A stretch of DNA of 64,000 bases from Streptomyces shenzhenensis. GTDB lineage: Bacteria; Actinomycetota; Actinomycetes; Streptomycetales; Streptomycetaceae. Below the pieces are notes generated by a model that had not been told where the DNA came from, searched no databases, and worked only from the letters and a program-made list of their open reading frames with translations. This document shows positions 34,149-43,194 of the stretch, one piece after another. Each line of letters begins with the position of its first letter. The first letter of the stretch is position 1. The DNA is taken from NCBI RefSeq assembly GCF_021462265.1, contig NZ_JAJONF010000041.1, positions 20,706 to 84,705 of the forward strand, written 5' to 3'. The position numbers were made by a program, and so were the translations under genes.

Positions 34149-34799
34149 ATGAGCCGAACCAAACGCAGCAGGACCCGTAGCACCGTCCGTAAGCGGGCGC
34201 CGAGGATCTCGTCCCGCACGGTGACGGCACCGGGGCCGTCCGCCGCGACGGCGCCCGAACGTGGGTCGCCGCAGCCGGCGCCGGCCCGCGACCACATCCT
34301 CCCGCACGCGCCCCCGCGCCGGCCCGCCCGGATGCGCATATCCGAGACCAACCCCTGGTCGGTCGCGGTGATGAGCTTCTTCTTCCTGACAGGCCTCGGG
34401 GTGTGCGTCCTCGGCGTCGCACTGGGCACGTCGGTGACGCTGGACATCGTGGCCCCGGGGGAGTGGCCGACGCCGTGGCAGACGACGGTCGTCGCCACCG
34501 GGGTCGTCACGCTGGAGATCCTCCTGGGCACCGTTCTGGCATGCCTGTGCAGCCTCATGTACAACTACACCGCGCGGTTCAGCGGTGGCGTCGAAGTGGC
34601 CCTGACCGGCGACCTCAGCGATCCGGCACCGGCCGCGCAGGCCCTCCGGGCCATGACACGGGCGCACATCCGCGCCCGGCGACGCCTGCACGCCTTCCTC
34701 CCGGCCGACTCCCTCGCCGGCGGCCGCCCTCACCGTCGACGCCGAGGCGGCTCCTCCCCACCTGATGCCGACACCGGTGAACCCCCGCAGGAACCATAG
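34149..34799 (+). CDS. Membrane protein, DUF3566-like
   Basis: The 216-aa product has a basic N-terminus (residues 1-65), then MRISETNPWSVAVMSFFFLTG, a DUF3566-like start, with two membrane helices (about 72-97 and 117-143) and a cytoplasmic tail. DUF3566 proteins are small actinobacterial membrane proteins usually found beside gyrA; here it stands alone, so this is a paralogue or a looser relative. ATG 34149 follows AGGGAG. Role unknown. Confidence 0.75.
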   Translation: MSRTKRSRTRSTVRKRAPRISSRTVTAPGPSAATAPERGSPQPAPARDHILPHAPPRRPARMRISETNPWSVAVMSFFFLTGLGVCVLGVALGTSVTLDIVAPGEWPTPWQTTVVATGVVTLEILLGTVLACLCSLMYNYTARFSGGVEVALTGDLSDPAPAAQALRAMTRAHIRARRRLHAFLPADSLAGGRPHRRRRGGSSPPDADTGEPPQEP

Positions 34800-35233
34800 C
34801 CAGCGGGACGCCCACAAGAGCGGCACCTCCGCAGAGGCCCCGCCCTTCCGCCCTGCCTGGTCACGCGACAAGAGGCCGTGGCGGGACCTGAAAAACTTGA
34901 CGGGGGATCCCCCTTGGTCCGCCGCCGGCACCGGCCGCAGTGCGCCCACGGATGCGTGGAACCCCGCGGACGTAACGTCGTCGGCTACTCCCCAGCGGCG
35001 CGTGCGAACCCGGAGCTGTCCGTCACCACGGCGCGTGCCGACCGCCGTGCGGTCGGTCTTCCCGAACAGCTCAGCACTCGAGCAGGTCGGCGGCCCCTCT
35101 CCGCCGGATTGCGTGGGGCAGAGGAGCCAGGCAGCACTTGCTGGAGTGGGGTGGATCACATGCCGGTCACCGCATCCCTTTGTGTCACCGGCAGGTCTGT
35201 TCAGCGAACTGGACTGTTTTAGGGGGACCAAAG
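34800..35233. other. 434-bp interval, no gene seen
   Basis: Short frames on both strands lack RBS and codon bias. The right end falls in GC and includes GTTCAGCGAAC (about 35201-35211) and TGTTTTAG just before AGGGGG, likely promoter and RBS of the lipoprotein gene at 35234. Confidence 0.5.
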
Positions 35234-36013
35234 GTGACTAACCGTACCCTGCTGGCTGCGGCGGCCCTGTGTACGACGGCAGTGGTGACGCTCACCGCAT
35301 GCGGGGACGACAAGAAGGCCGACGCCAAGGAGGCGGGCACCCCTGCTTCCGCGACTTCCGCACCCGCCAAGCCGTTCGCGGGCCTGACCCCGGATCAGAT
35401 ATCCGAGAAGTCCCGGCTGGCCATGACAAAGCTGAAGTCGTTCGAGGCCAAGGGCGCCATGACCGTCCAAGGCAAGGAGATGACCTTCGATGTCGCTGTT
35501 GCCGGGAAGGGCAACTGCCTGGGGACCTTCACCCGCGAAGGCGCGGCCGCCGATCTCCGTTGGGTCGGCGACCACACCTACATGAAGGCCGACAAAAAGT
35601 TCTGGCAGCAAACAGCCAGAGAGGAGGGCTCTTCCCCCGAGGAGGCGAACGCCCTCACCGAACTGCTCGCGGGACATTGGTTCAAGGCGCCGGTGGGGTC
35701 CGGCGAGGCGGACGACGACTTCCCCTTCTGCGACGCCGCCACGATATTCACGAAGGACAAGAAGGAAGGCCCCCTCGCCAGAGGCGCGGAAACCGAGGTC
35801 AACGGCACGCACGTGGTGACGCTCACGGGGAAGGACGGCGCCGCGACGCAGACCCTCTTCGTGTCTGCTGAGGGAGATCCCTACGCACTGAGGATGACCG
35901 AGGAGGGCGGCAAGGAGCCCGGCACGCTCGACTTCTCGGCGTTCAACAAGCCTGTGACCGTCACGCCCCCGCCGGCCGGCGAGGTCGTAGACCTCAAGAA
36001 GCTCCAGAAGTGA
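35234..36013 (+). CDS. Lipoprotein of unknown function (LppX/LprG-like fold possible)
   Basis: The 259-aa product has a signal peptide ending in lipobox LTAC (residues 17-20) and a 240-residue mature domain starting GDDKKADAKEAG. The arrangement, ISEKSRLAMTKLKSFEAKGAM followed by strands alternating with turns (GTFTREGAAADLRWVG, HTYMKADKKFWQQ), resembles the LprG/LppX-type half-barrel that carries lipids, but this is a weak structural guess. GTG 35234 has AGGGGGA upstream. Two Cys (NCLG, FCDA) remain in the mature part. Confidence 0.82.
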   Translation: MTNRTLLAAAALCTTAVVTLTACGDDKKADAKEAGTPASATSAPAKPFAGLTPDQISEKSRLAMTKLKSFEAKGAMTVQGKEMTFDVAVAGKGNCLGTFTREGAAADLRWVGDHTYMKADKKFWQQTAREEGSSPEEANALTELLAGHWFKAPVGSGEADDDFPFCDAATIFTKDKKEGPLARGAETEVNGTHVVTLTGKDGAATQTLFVSAEGDPYALRMTEEGGKEPGTLDFSAFNKPVTVTPPPAGEVVDLKKLQK

Positions 36014-36082
36014 ACCGGGCTCGTCCCCGGCGCCAGCGGTGGTGGGCGGGGCGGAACGGCTGACTGAGACGGACGGCCAAGA

Positions 36083-36111
36083 GGGTGGCACCTCATGAAG
36101 AGGCGCCACCC
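36083..36111. terminator. Bidirectional hairpin between the lipoprotein gene and tRNA-Cys
   Basis: GGGTGGC-A-CCTC (36083-36094), loop ATGAA, GAGG-C-GCCACCC (36100-36111, one mismatch). AATTT follows on the plus strand. Can end the lipoprotein transcript or, in the other direction, tRNA-Cys. Confidence 0.6.
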
Positions 36112-36138
36112 TACCAATTTGCCTGGTCAAAGGATGGG

Positions 36139-36210
36139 AGGCCGTGGCGGGATTCGAACCCACGTAACTCGCTTTGCAGGCGAGCCCCTGAACCACTCGG
36201 GCACACGGCC
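36139..36210 (-). tRNA. tRNA-Cys (anticodon GCA)
   Basis: On the minus strand a full cloverleaf is visible: acceptor GGCCGTG (from 36210) with CACGGCC (ending at 36140), discriminator U, D-arm GCCCGAGTGGTTCAGGGGC, anticodon arm TCGCCTGCAAAGCGA with GCA, and T-arm GTGGGTTCGAATCCCGC. 72 nt without encoded CCA. Confidence 0.96.
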
Positions 36211-36383
36211 GTGTCGGTGATTCGAAGGTACGGGGGCGTGGGGGAGGGGCTCAAGGAGGTGGGCGGGGCTGCAACGGGACTGCCATACGGCGTTCATGAA
36301 CCGGGGGTGTACGACCAAGGTCGGAGGCGGGGTCGGGCTTGCGACAGGGGTCAGAGTGGGGATTGGGGCTTACCGTGGTCTGC

Positions 36384-37820
36384 ATGACCGCCCTTGAGCC
36401 CAGCGACGCCGTTGTCGCGGATGAGCACGCCGCCCGAGCCGATGAGAGCGGTGTGCTGGGGCGGGCGTACCGGGCGTTGAGCGTCGGGATCGTGTCCGTC
36501 GTGCTGGTCATCGCCTTCGAGGCGACCGCGGTGGGCACGGCGATGCCGGTGGCGGCCCGGGAGTTGCACGGGGTGCCCCTGTACGCGTTCGCGTTCTCCG
36601 GGTACTTCACGACGAGTCTGTTCGGGATGGTGCTGGCCGGGCAGTGGTCGGACCGCAAGGGGCCGCTCGGGGCGCTGGCGACGGGGATCGGGGCCTTCGC
36701 CGCCGGGCTGGTGGTGGCCGGGACCGCGCAGAGCATGTGGGTGTTCATCGCGGGGCGGGCCGTGCAGGGGTTCGGCGGCGGCCTGGTCATCGTCGCGTTG
36801 TACGTCGTCGTGGGACGGGCCTACCCGGAGCGGCTGCGGCCCGCGATCATGGCCGCGTTCGCCGCGGGCTGGGTGGTGCCGTCCATCGTCGGGCCGCTGG
36901 CCGCGGGCACGGTGACCGAGCAACTGGGCTGGCGGTGGGTGTTCCTCGGCATTCCGCCGCTCGTGGGCTTCCCGCTGGCGCTCGCCCTGCCTCAGATACG
37001 GCGCCGGGCCGGCGGGCCGGTGACGGAGGAGGGCCGCGGGGCCTTCGACCGGCGGCGGATCCGGCTCGCCTTCGGTATCTCGCTCGGCGCGGGGCTGCTG
37101 CAGTACGCGGCTCAGGATCTGCGGTGGGTGTCGGTGATACCCGGACTGCTCGGCGCCGCGCTGCTGGTGCCCGCCGTGCTGGGGCTGCTGCCCCGCGGTA
37201 CGTACCGGGCGGCACGCGGCCTGCCCTCCGTCGTGCTGCTGCGCGGGGCCGCGGCCGGTGCCTTCGTCTCCGCCGAGTCCTTCGTGCCGTTGATGCTCGT
37301 GACGCAACGGGGGCTGTCACCCACCCTCGCCGGGTTCTCGCTGGCGGCGGGCGGGGTCACCTGGGCGGTGGGCTCGTGGGTGCAGGCGCGGCCGCGGCTG
37401 GAGCCGTACCGGGAGCGGCTGATGACCCTCGGCATGGTGCTGGTGGGGGCGGCGATCGCCACGGCGCCGACGGTGCTCCTGCCCGGTGTGCCGGTGTGGA
37501 CCGTCGCCGTCGCCTGGGCCTTCGGCTGCTTCGGGATGGGTCTGGTGATCGCCTCGGCCAGCGTGCTGATGCTCCGGCTCTCCGCGCCGGCGGAGGCCGG
37601 CGCCAACTCCGCCGCCCTCCAGATCTCCGACGCCCTCTCGAACGTCGTCCTGCTCGCCGTGACCGGCGCGGCCTTCGCCTCCCTGGGCGGCGGCAGCCTG
37701 ACGGGGGCGGCCGGCTCCGGTTCCCGTCCGGCCGCCTTCGCCGCCGTCTTCCTGCCGATGGCGGGGGTGGCCCTCGCCGGGGCCTGGGTGACGAGACGGC
37801 TGCGGGACCAGCCGTCGTGA
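36384..37820 (+). CDS. MFS drug/metabolite exporter
   Basis: The 478-aa protein has 12 or more hydrophobic helices and MFS marks: GQWSDRKGPLGALATG (loop 2-3 motif), AGRAVQGFGGGLVIVALYVVVGRAYPERLRP, and an early acidic residue in FEATAVGTAMP. This is the DHA-type drug:proton antiporter look. ATG 36384 is chosen; a GTG lies 9 nt upstream. No regulator gene is adjacent and the substrate cannot be told from sequence. It lies next to tRNA-Cys with opposite orientation. Confidence 0.9.
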   Translation: MTALEPSDAVVADEHAARADESGVLGRAYRALSVGIVSVVLVIAFEATAVGTAMPVAARELHGVPLYAFAFSGYFTTSLFGMVLAGQWSDRKGPLGALATGIGAFAAGLVVAGTAQSMWVFIAGRAVQGFGGGLVIVALYVVVGRAYPERLRPAIMAAFAAGWVVPSIVGPLAAGTVTEQLGWRWVFLGIPPLVGFPLALALPQIRRRAGGPVTEEGRGAFDRRRIRLAFGISLGAGLLQYAAQDLRWVSVIPGLLGAALLVPAVLGLLPRGTYRAARGLPSVVLLRGAAAGAFVSAESFVPLMLVTQRGLSPTLAGFSLAAGGVTWAVGSWVQARPRLEPYRERLMTLGMVLVGAAIATAPTVLLPGVPVWTVAVAWAFGCFGMGLVIASASVLMLRLSAPAEAGANSAALQISDALSNVVLLAVTGAAFASLGGGSLTGAAGSGSRPAAFAAVFLPMAGVALAGAWVTRRLRDQPS

Positions 37821-38027
37821 ACCGCCCGCCGGCCCGCCGGCCCGCCCGCCCGCCGGCCCAGCCGGCCGGCGCGCGGCACCTTCGTGATCTGTGACGTGAG
37901 TCCCACCCGGCGGTGCGGCGGCCTCGTCCGCGCGTGGGCCGCCGTGGCGCGCCGGTAGGGTGGCCCGGTTGTCATACGTAGCCGTCCGACCCCCGTACAC
38001 CTCGCGACCCTCTTTACTACGGAGACC

Positions 38028-39857
38028 GTGACTACCACCGCCGCCTCGCCCGCCTCGTCTTCCTCGCACTCCTCGTCCTCCTCGTCCTCCCATCACCTTT
38101 CGCCGGCCTTCCCCGGCCGGGCGCCCTGGGGTACCGCCAGCAAGCTGCGTGCCTGGCAGCAGGGGGCCATGGAGAAGTACGTCCAGGAGCAGCCGCGCGA
38201 CTTCCTGGCCGTGGCCACGCCCGGCGCCGGGAAGACGACGTTCGCGCTGACGCTCGCCTCCTGGCTGCTGCACCACCATGTCGTGCAGCAGGTCACCGTC
38301 GTCGCCCCCACCGAGCATCTGAAGAAGCAGTGGGCCGAGGCCGCGGCGAGGATCGGCATCAAGCTCGATCCCGAGTACAGCGCCGGACCGCTCAGCCGGG
38401 AGTACGACGGGGTCGCCGTGACGTACGCCGGTGTCGGCGTACGGCCGATGCTGCACCGCAACCGCTCCGAGCAGCGCAAGACGCTCGTCATCCTCGACGA
38501 GATCCACCACGCCGGTGACTCCAAGTCCTGGGGCGAGGCCTGCCTGGAGGCGTTCGAGCCGGCGACCCGGCGGCTGGCCCTGACCGGCACGCCCTTCCGG
38601 TCCGACACCAACCCCATTCCCTTCGTGACGTACGAGGAAGGGCAGGACGGGATCCGGCGCTCGGCCGCCGACTACACGTACGGATACGGCAACGCGCTCG
38701 CCGACCACGTCGTCCGGCCCGTCATCTTCCTCTCCTACAGCGGCAACATGCGCTGGCGCACGAAGGCCGGTGACGAGATCGCCGCCCGGCTCGGCGAGCC
38801 GATGACCAAGGACGCCGTCAGCCAGGCCTGGCGAACGGCGCTCGATCCGCGCGGTGAGTGGATGCCGGCCGTGCTGCGCGCCGCCGACCAGCGGCTGACG
38901 GAGGTGCGGAAGGGGATTCCGGACGCGGGCGCCCTCGTCATCGCCTCCGACCAGGACTCCGCGCGCGCCTACGCCAAACTCATCCGCGAGATCACGGGGA
39001 CGAAGGCGACCCTGGTCCTCTCCGACGACACCGGCGCGTCCAAGCGGATCGACGACTTCAGCGCGAGCGACGACCGCTGGATGGTCGCCGTCCGGATGGT
39101 GTCCGAGGGCGTGGACGTGCCCCGGCTGGCGGTGGGGGTCTACGCCACCACCATCTCGACGCCGCTCTTCTTCGCCCAGGCCGTCGGCCGGTTCGTGCGC
39201 TCCCGGCGGCGCGGCGAGACCGCGTCCGTGTTCCTGCCGACCGTCCCCGATCTGCTGACCTTCGCCAACGAGATGGAGGTCGAGCGCGACCACGCCCTCG
39301 ACAAGCCCAAGAAGGACGGCGAGGAGGACCCGTACGCCGAGTCCGAGAAGGAGATGGAGGAGGCGAACAAGGAGCAGGACGAGGACACCGGCGAGCAGGA
39401 GCAGTTCGCCTTCGAGGCGCTGGAGTCGGAGGCCGTCTTCGACCGGGTGCTCTTCGACGGCGCCGAGTTCGGCATGCAGGCCCATCCGGGCAGCGAGGAG
39501 GAGCAGGACTACCTCGGCATTCCGGGGCTCCTCGAACCCGACCAGGTGCAGCTGCTGCTGCAGAAGCGGCAGGCCCGGCAGATCGCGCACAGCCGCAAGA
39601 AGCCGGACACCGAGGCCGACCTGCTGGAACTTCCCGCGGAACGGCGGCCCGTGGTCTCCCACAAGGAGATGATGGAGCTGCGCAAGCAGCTGAACACGAT
39701 GGTGAGTGCGTATGTGCACCAGAGCGGGAAGCCGCACGGGGTGATCCACACCGAGCTGCGGAGGGTGTGCGGGGGGCCGCCGAGCGCGGAGGCCACGGCG
39801 GGGCAGTTGCGGCAGCGCATCGCTAAAGTGCAGGAGTGGGCCACCCGGATGCGGTAG
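38028..39857 (+). CDS. SF2 DEAD/DEAH-box helicase
   Basis: The 609-aa product starts with a Ser/His-rich low-complexity stretch (residues 8-25), then helicase motifs: Q-like LRAWQQGAM, Walker A ATPGAGKTTFAL (about 66-77), DEIHH Walker B (about 157), TGTPFRSD, MVSEGVDVPRLAV and QAVGRFVRSRRR. An acidic insert (EEANKEQDEDTGEQEQ) follows the core. Similar to actinobacterial DNA-repair-type helicases of the RadD/XPB-like group, but no partner is adjacent. GTG 38028 has GGAG upstream. Confidence 0.9.
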   Translation: MTTTAASPASSSSHSSSSSSSHHLSPAFPGRAPWGTASKLRAWQQGAMEKYVQEQPRDFLAVATPGAGKTTFALTLASWLLHHHVVQQVTVVAPTEHLKKQWAEAAARIGIKLDPEYSAGPLSREYDGVAVTYAGVGVRPMLHRNRSEQRKTLVILDEIHHAGDSKSWGEACLEAFEPATRRLALTGTPFRSDTNPIPFVTYEEGQDGIRRSAADYTYGYGNALADHVVRPVIFLSYSGNMRWRTKAGDEIAARLGEPMTKDAVSQAWRTALDPRGEWMPAVLRAADQRLTEVRKGIPDAGALVIASDQDSARAYAKLIREITGTKATLVLSDDTGASKRIDDFSASDDRWMVAVRMVSEGVDVPRLAVGVYATTISTPLFFAQAVGRFVRSRRRGETASVFLPTVPDLLTFANEMEVERDHALDKPKKDGEEDPYAESEKEMEEANKEQDEDTGEQEQFAFEALESEAVFDRVLFDGAEFGMQAHPGSEEEQDYLGIPGLLEPDQVQLLLQKRQARQIAHSRKKPDTEADLLELPAERRPVVSHKEMMELRKQLNTMVSAYVHQSGKPHGVIHTELRRVCGGPPSAEATAGQLRQRIAKVQEWATRMR

Positions 39858-40219
39858 CCGGCCGGGCGCGGGTCCTTGGTGGTCGCTCGCGCCCGCGCGG
39901 TGGAGCGCGTATGGACACGGCCGGGCCCCGGTGGGGCGCGGCAGGCGGACGCATACCGACACAAAGCGCAGTAGTCCATACCGCTGTGTGACCGGATTCT
40001 GGACGGAGGCTTCCGCTCAGCGAACCCCCTTCGCTACTGTCCGGCTACGCACACGCCCCGTGGCAGCGCCGCCGCGGAGCGCAGCCGTGAAGCGACTGGG
40101 CCCGGAGCCGCCGGGCCGTCCTGCCGATCGGCGGCCTCTGACGCGCGTCGCTGACGGGACTCGGCGACGCATCCGCCGCGACGGAGGTTGCCGACCTCAC
40201 CACCTAAGGAGTGGGCGTC
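39858..40219. other. 362-bp leader of the IclR gene
   Basis: No gene seen. GGGCGCG (39864-39870) and CGCGCCC (39888-39894) may form a weak helicase terminator. The rest probably holds the promoter and operator of the IclR gene; AAGGAG at 40206-40211 is its RBS. Confidence 0.5.
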
Positions 40220-40861
40220 GTGACCGCGGAGACCTCTCAGACGCTCGACCGGGGACTGCGCGTCCTCAAACTGCTGGCCGACACCGACCACGGGCTGACC
40301 GTCACCGAGCTTTCCAACAAACTGGGCGTCAACCGGACCGTGGTGTACCGGTTGCTGGCCACGCTTGAGCAGCATGCGCTGGTCCGGCGTGACCTGGGCG
40401 GGCGAGCCCGGGTCGGGCTGGGGGTGCTGCGCCTTGGCCGGCAGGTCCATCCCCTCGTGCGGGAAGCGGCTCTGCCGGCGCTTCGCTCGCTCGCCGAGGA
40501 CATCGGGGCGACGGCGCACCTGACGCTGGTCGACGGGACCGAGGCGCTCGCCGTCGCGGTCGTCGAGCCGACCTGGACCGACTATCACGTGGCCTACCGG
40601 GCCGGGTTCCGGCACCCGCTGGAACGCGGGGCCGCCGGCAAGGCGATCCTCGCCGCACGGCACTCCCCGCGGCACGACCCCGGGTACACGCTGACCCACG
40701 GCGAACTGGAGGCCGGGGCGAGCGGGGCCGCCGCGCCGCTGCTCGGGGTCACCGGCGTCGAGGGCAGTGTCGGGGTGGTGATGCTGGCCGACGCCGTGCC
40801 GGAGCGGGTCGGGGCACGGGTGATGGACGCGGCCCGGGAGGTCGCGGAAGCGTTGCGCTGA
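40220..40861 (+). CDS. IclR-family transcriptional regulator
   Basis: The 213-aa protein has an N-terminal winged helix (LDRGLRVLKLLADTDHGLTVTELSNKLG...TVVYRLLATLEQHALV) and an IclR effector domain (AEDIGATAHLTLVDGTEALAV, HPLERGAAGKAILA). GTG 40220 sits 8 nt after AAGGAG; GTG 40211 would overlap that RBS. An IclR regulator called HpdR acts on the hppD region in S. coelicolor as I recall, and this gene lies 2.3 kb from hppD, so it may be that protein. That identity is not proved here. Confidence 0.9.
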   Translation: MTAETSQTLDRGLRVLKLLADTDHGLTVTELSNKLGVNRTVVYRLLATLEQHALVRRDLGGRARVGLGVLRLGRQVHPLVREAALPALRSLAEDIGATAHLTLVDGTEALAVAVVEPTWTDYHVAYRAGFRHPLERGAAGKAILAARHSPRHDPGYTLTHGELEAGASGAAAPLLGVTGVEGSVGVVMLADAVPERVGARVMDAAREVAEALR

Positions 40862-40938
40862 GTGGCGGCAAGCGGCGGCGGTGCACTGAGCGGGGTCGGG
40901 GCGGTGGCCTGAACAGGCCGCCGCGTTAGATTGACTCC

Positions 40939-41727
40939 GTGCTCTCACGTCTCACGCGTCTCCAGGCCGTCGCCGTCTGTGCGGTTCCCGTCGTGGCTCT
41001 GCTCGGTACGGCCGTCTTCGCGCCGTTGCCGTTCTCGGTGGCCCAGCCCGGGATGACGGCGAACGTGCTCGGCGACAACAAGGGCACCCCGGTGATCACC
41101 GTCTCCGGGGCGCCCACCCGCACGACCAGCGGGCAGTTGCGGATGACGACGATCGAGGCGACCGGGCCGGACGCGCGGGTCTCGCTCGGCGATGTGATCA
41201 GCGGCTGGTTCCGGACCGACCAGGCCGTCATGCCGCGCGACTCGGTCTACCCGAGCGGGAACAACGTCAAGGAGATCGAGCAGCACAACGCCGAGCAGAT
41301 GGAGCAGTCGCAGGACGCGGCGGCCCAGGCCGCGCTGAAGTACCTCGGCCTGAGCGCGAACCACGTCAAGGTGACCCTGAGACTGGCTGATGTGGGCGGG
41401 CCGAGCGCGGGGCTGCTGTTCTCGCTCGGCGTCATCGACAAGCTGGACGGGAACGGCAGCGGTGGCGATCTCACCGGCGGGAAGAACATCGCCGGCACGG
41501 GGACCATCAGCGCGGACGGCACGGTGGGCGCCGTGGGCGGGGTCGGGCTGAAGACGCAGGCCGCGCGGCGGGACGGCGCGACTGTCTTTCTTGTGCCGAA
41601 GGACGAGTGCGCCGATGCGAAGGGGGAGCTGCCGAAGGGGTTGCGGCTGGTGCCGGTGACCACGCTGAAGGGGGCGGTTTCCGACCTCGTCGCGTTGGAG
41701 AAGGGGAAGAGCGTTCCGAGCTGCTGA
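40939..41727 (+). CDS. Membrane-anchored Lon-like serine protease, short form
   Basis: The 262-aa product has one N-terminal membrane anchor (about 8-33) and an S16-type Lon proteolytic domain: catalytic Ser in DVGGPSAGLLFSLGVID and Lys in GGVGLKTQAARRDG. The YlbL-type relatives have a PDZ domain before it; this one has only about 100 residues there, so PDZ is reduced or absent. GTG 40939 has no RBS, but TAGATT (40927-40932) lies 7 nt upstream, so the transcript may be leaderless. It lies 77 nt after the IclR gene. Confidence 0.88.
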   Translation: MLSRLTRLQAVAVCAVPVVALLGTAVFAPLPFSVAQPGMTANVLGDNKGTPVITVSGAPTRTTSGQLRMTTIEATGPDARVSLGDVISGWFRTDQAVMPRDSVYPSGNNVKEIEQHNAEQMEQSQDAAAQAALKYLGLSANHVKVTLRLADVGGPSAGLLFSLGVIDKLDGNGSGGDLTGGKNIAGTGTISADGTVGAVGGVGLKTQAARRDGATVFLVPKDECADAKGELPKGLRLVPVTTLKGAVSDLVALEKGKSVPSC

Positions 41728-41754
41728 GTCTCGGGCCTTACGGTGCCCTGGGCC

Positions 41755-41931
41755 TCACGAGGCGACTGCCGGGGGCGGGGACGCCAGGCGCAGGCCCACC
41801 TCCACCAGGGTCCAGCCGATGCGCTCGCGGAGTTCGCGCTCGGGCCTGGTCCGCTTCGCCAGGCGGTAGCTCTCGGCCTGCGCGTGCAGTTCCGTCATGT
41901 GGTGCCGGGCGAGCTGGGCCTGCGTGTGCAT
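41755..41931 (-). CDS. Small 58-aa protein downstream of the ArsR-type regulator
   Basis: ATG 41931 starts a 58-codon frame, 12 nt after the ArsR stop, with TGAGAGG as RBS overlapping that stop. The product begins MHTQAQLARHHMTELHAQ and is helical, rich in Arg, Glu and Leu (RTRPERELRERIGWTLVEVGLRLA), without Cys or membrane segment. Its size and position suggest an accessory of the regulator or an unrelated small protein. Similar short Streptomyces proteins with RERIGWTLVEVGLRL exist as I recall. Function unknown. Confidence 0.75.
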   Translation of the reverse strand: MHTQAQLARHHMTELHAQAESYRLAKRTRPERELRERIGWTLVEVGLRLASPPPAVAS

Positions 41932-41943
41932 GGGGTGTGCCTC

Positions 41944-42528
41944 TCAGTCCGTCTCGATGGGGAAGAGGTGCGTGTGGACGCGTACTTGTTCCGACTCCGG
42001 CGTGTCCTTGTCGGGGACCCGGTCCCGGTAGCCGTCGATCAGGGCGTGCACCTCGCCGATGAGTTCGGCGGCGAGGCCGGGCGTGAGCCGCAGCGTCATG
42101 TCGCTCATGTCGCCGGCGCGGGACCAGGCGGGGGACCACCGGTCGCGGGTGCTCAGCCAGGAGGCCAGCTCGCGGGCGTGACGTGCGGCGCTCTCCTGCA
42201 GGAACACCTCTGTCAGCCCCCGTACCTCGGGGCTCGCCTCCTCGAAGTCCGTGCTGTCGAAGCGGATGCTCTGGTCCACCGCCTGCCACCAGCGCTCCCG
42301 GCCCTTGCCGCGCTCCGGGGCGTCCTCGACGAAGCCGTGTTCGGCGAGCTGGCGCAGGTGGTAACTGGTCGCGCCGCTCGACTCGCCCAACTGCTCGGCG
42401 AGTTGGGACGCGGTGGCGGGACCGCGCTGGCGCAGCGCGTCCAGCAGCTGCATCCGCAGCGGATGCGCGAGCCCGCGCAGTGAGCGGGCGTCGAGCCGCC
42501 GCTGTTTCCGTTCCTCGTGCTCTGGCAT
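41944..42528 (-). CDS. ArsR-type winged-helix regulator
   Basis: The 194-aa product has an ArsR/HTH_20 winged helix at the start (LRGLAHPLRMQLLDALRQRGPATASQLAEQLGESSGATSYHLRQLAEHGFV) and a 100-residue C-terminal effector part without metal-binding Cys. ATG 42528 has no strong RBS. The upstream 65 nt is AT-rich and carries three TTCTTTGCA-like repeats and CAAAGG-TT-CCTTTG, probably its operator. It is followed by a small protein in the same operon. Confidence 0.9.
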   Translation of the reverse strand: MPEHEERKQRRLDARSLRGLAHPLRMQLLDALRQRGPATASQLAEQLGESSGATSYHLRQLAEHGFVEDAPERGKGRERWWQAVDQSIRFDSTDFEEASPEVRGLTEVFLQESAARHARELASWLSTRDRWSPAWSRAGDMSDMTLRLTPGLAAELIGEVHALIDGYRDRVPDKDTPESEQVRVHTHLFPIETD

Positions 42529-42593
42529 GTGTATGAGAATAGACTTCCAAAGGTTCCTTTGCAACGTATTCTTTGCATCGACTTCTTTGGAAC
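42529..42593 (-). promoter_or_regulatory. AT-rich repeat cluster upstream of the ArsR gene
   Basis: Within 65 nt between the Lrp stop and ArsR start: TTCCTTTGCAACG, TTCTTTGCATCG and TTCTTTGGAAC at 14-15 bp steps, plus CAAAGG-TT-CCTTTG as inverted repeat (about 42548-42561). Spacing near 1.4 helical turns suggests cooperative binding by the regulator. Confidence 0.5.
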
Positions 42594-43073
42594 TCAGGTC
42601 CGCTCGCTGTCCGCCGCGGCCTGCTCCACCAGCGGGATGATCCGCAGCGGAACCGGGTTCTCCATGACGATCGCCGTGGAGGCCCGCACGATGCCGTCGA
42701 AGCCGACGACCCGGTCGATCACCCGCTGGAGGTCGGCGTTGGAACGCGCCACCAGACGGCACTGCATGTCGCCGGTGCCGGTGGTGGTGTGCAGCTCCAG
42801 CACCTCCGGCACGGTCGCCAGATGTGCGCGCACGTCCGGCCCCTGGCCCTGCCGGATCTGCAGGGTGGCGAACGCGGTGACCGGGTAGCCGAGGGCCGCC
42901 GGGTCCACCTGGGGCCCGAACCCCTGGATCACCCCGTTCGACTGCAGCCGGTCCAGGCGCGCCTGCACGGTCCCGCGGGCCACGCCCAGCCGGCGGGACA
43001 TCTCCAGGACCCCGATGCGCGGTTCCTGGGCCAGCAGCACCAGGATCCGTCCGTCCAGCTGATCGATTGCCAT
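42594..43073 (-). CDS. Lrp/AsnC-family regulator divergent from hppD
   Basis: The 159-aa protein has an Lrp helix-turn-helix (AIDQLDGRILVLLAQEPRIGVLEMSRRLGVARGTVQARLDRL) and a RAM/AsnC ligand domain (YPVTAFATLQIRQGQ, LHTTTGTGDMQCRLVARS). ATG 43073 follows GGAGG. It is divergent from hppD with a 121-nt gap that contains CTGTACAG (about 43092-43099) and an AT-rich GCATATTGC, so it likely controls hppD in response to an aromatic amino acid. The ligand is inferred from the neighbour. Confidence 0.92.
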   Translation of the reverse strand: MAIDQLDGRILVLLAQEPRIGVLEMSRRLGVARGTVQARLDRLQSNGVIQGFGPQVDPAALGYPVTAFATLQIRQGQGPDVRAHLATVPEVLELHTTTGTGDMQCRLVARSNADLQRVIDRVVGFDGIVRASTAIVMENPVPLRIIPLVEQAAADSERT

Positions 43074-43194
43074 GCCCGCCTCCGATTGATCACCCTGTAC
43101 AGAAAGTTCGCCTCCACGGCCGTACAACTGAGCATATTGCCCAGCCGAAACGCCATCTATTGCGCACCTTGCGTGCCGGGTTCACGCTTCGGGC

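Noticed and set aside
36139..36210. Attachment site of an integrative element at tRNA-Cys
   Set aside because: No integrase gene or duplicated tRNA 3' end is seen on either side.
37317..39962. 881-codon minus-strand frame across the MFS and helicase genes
   Set aside because: It overlaps two recognisable plus-strand genes and has low-complexity composition typical of shadow frames.
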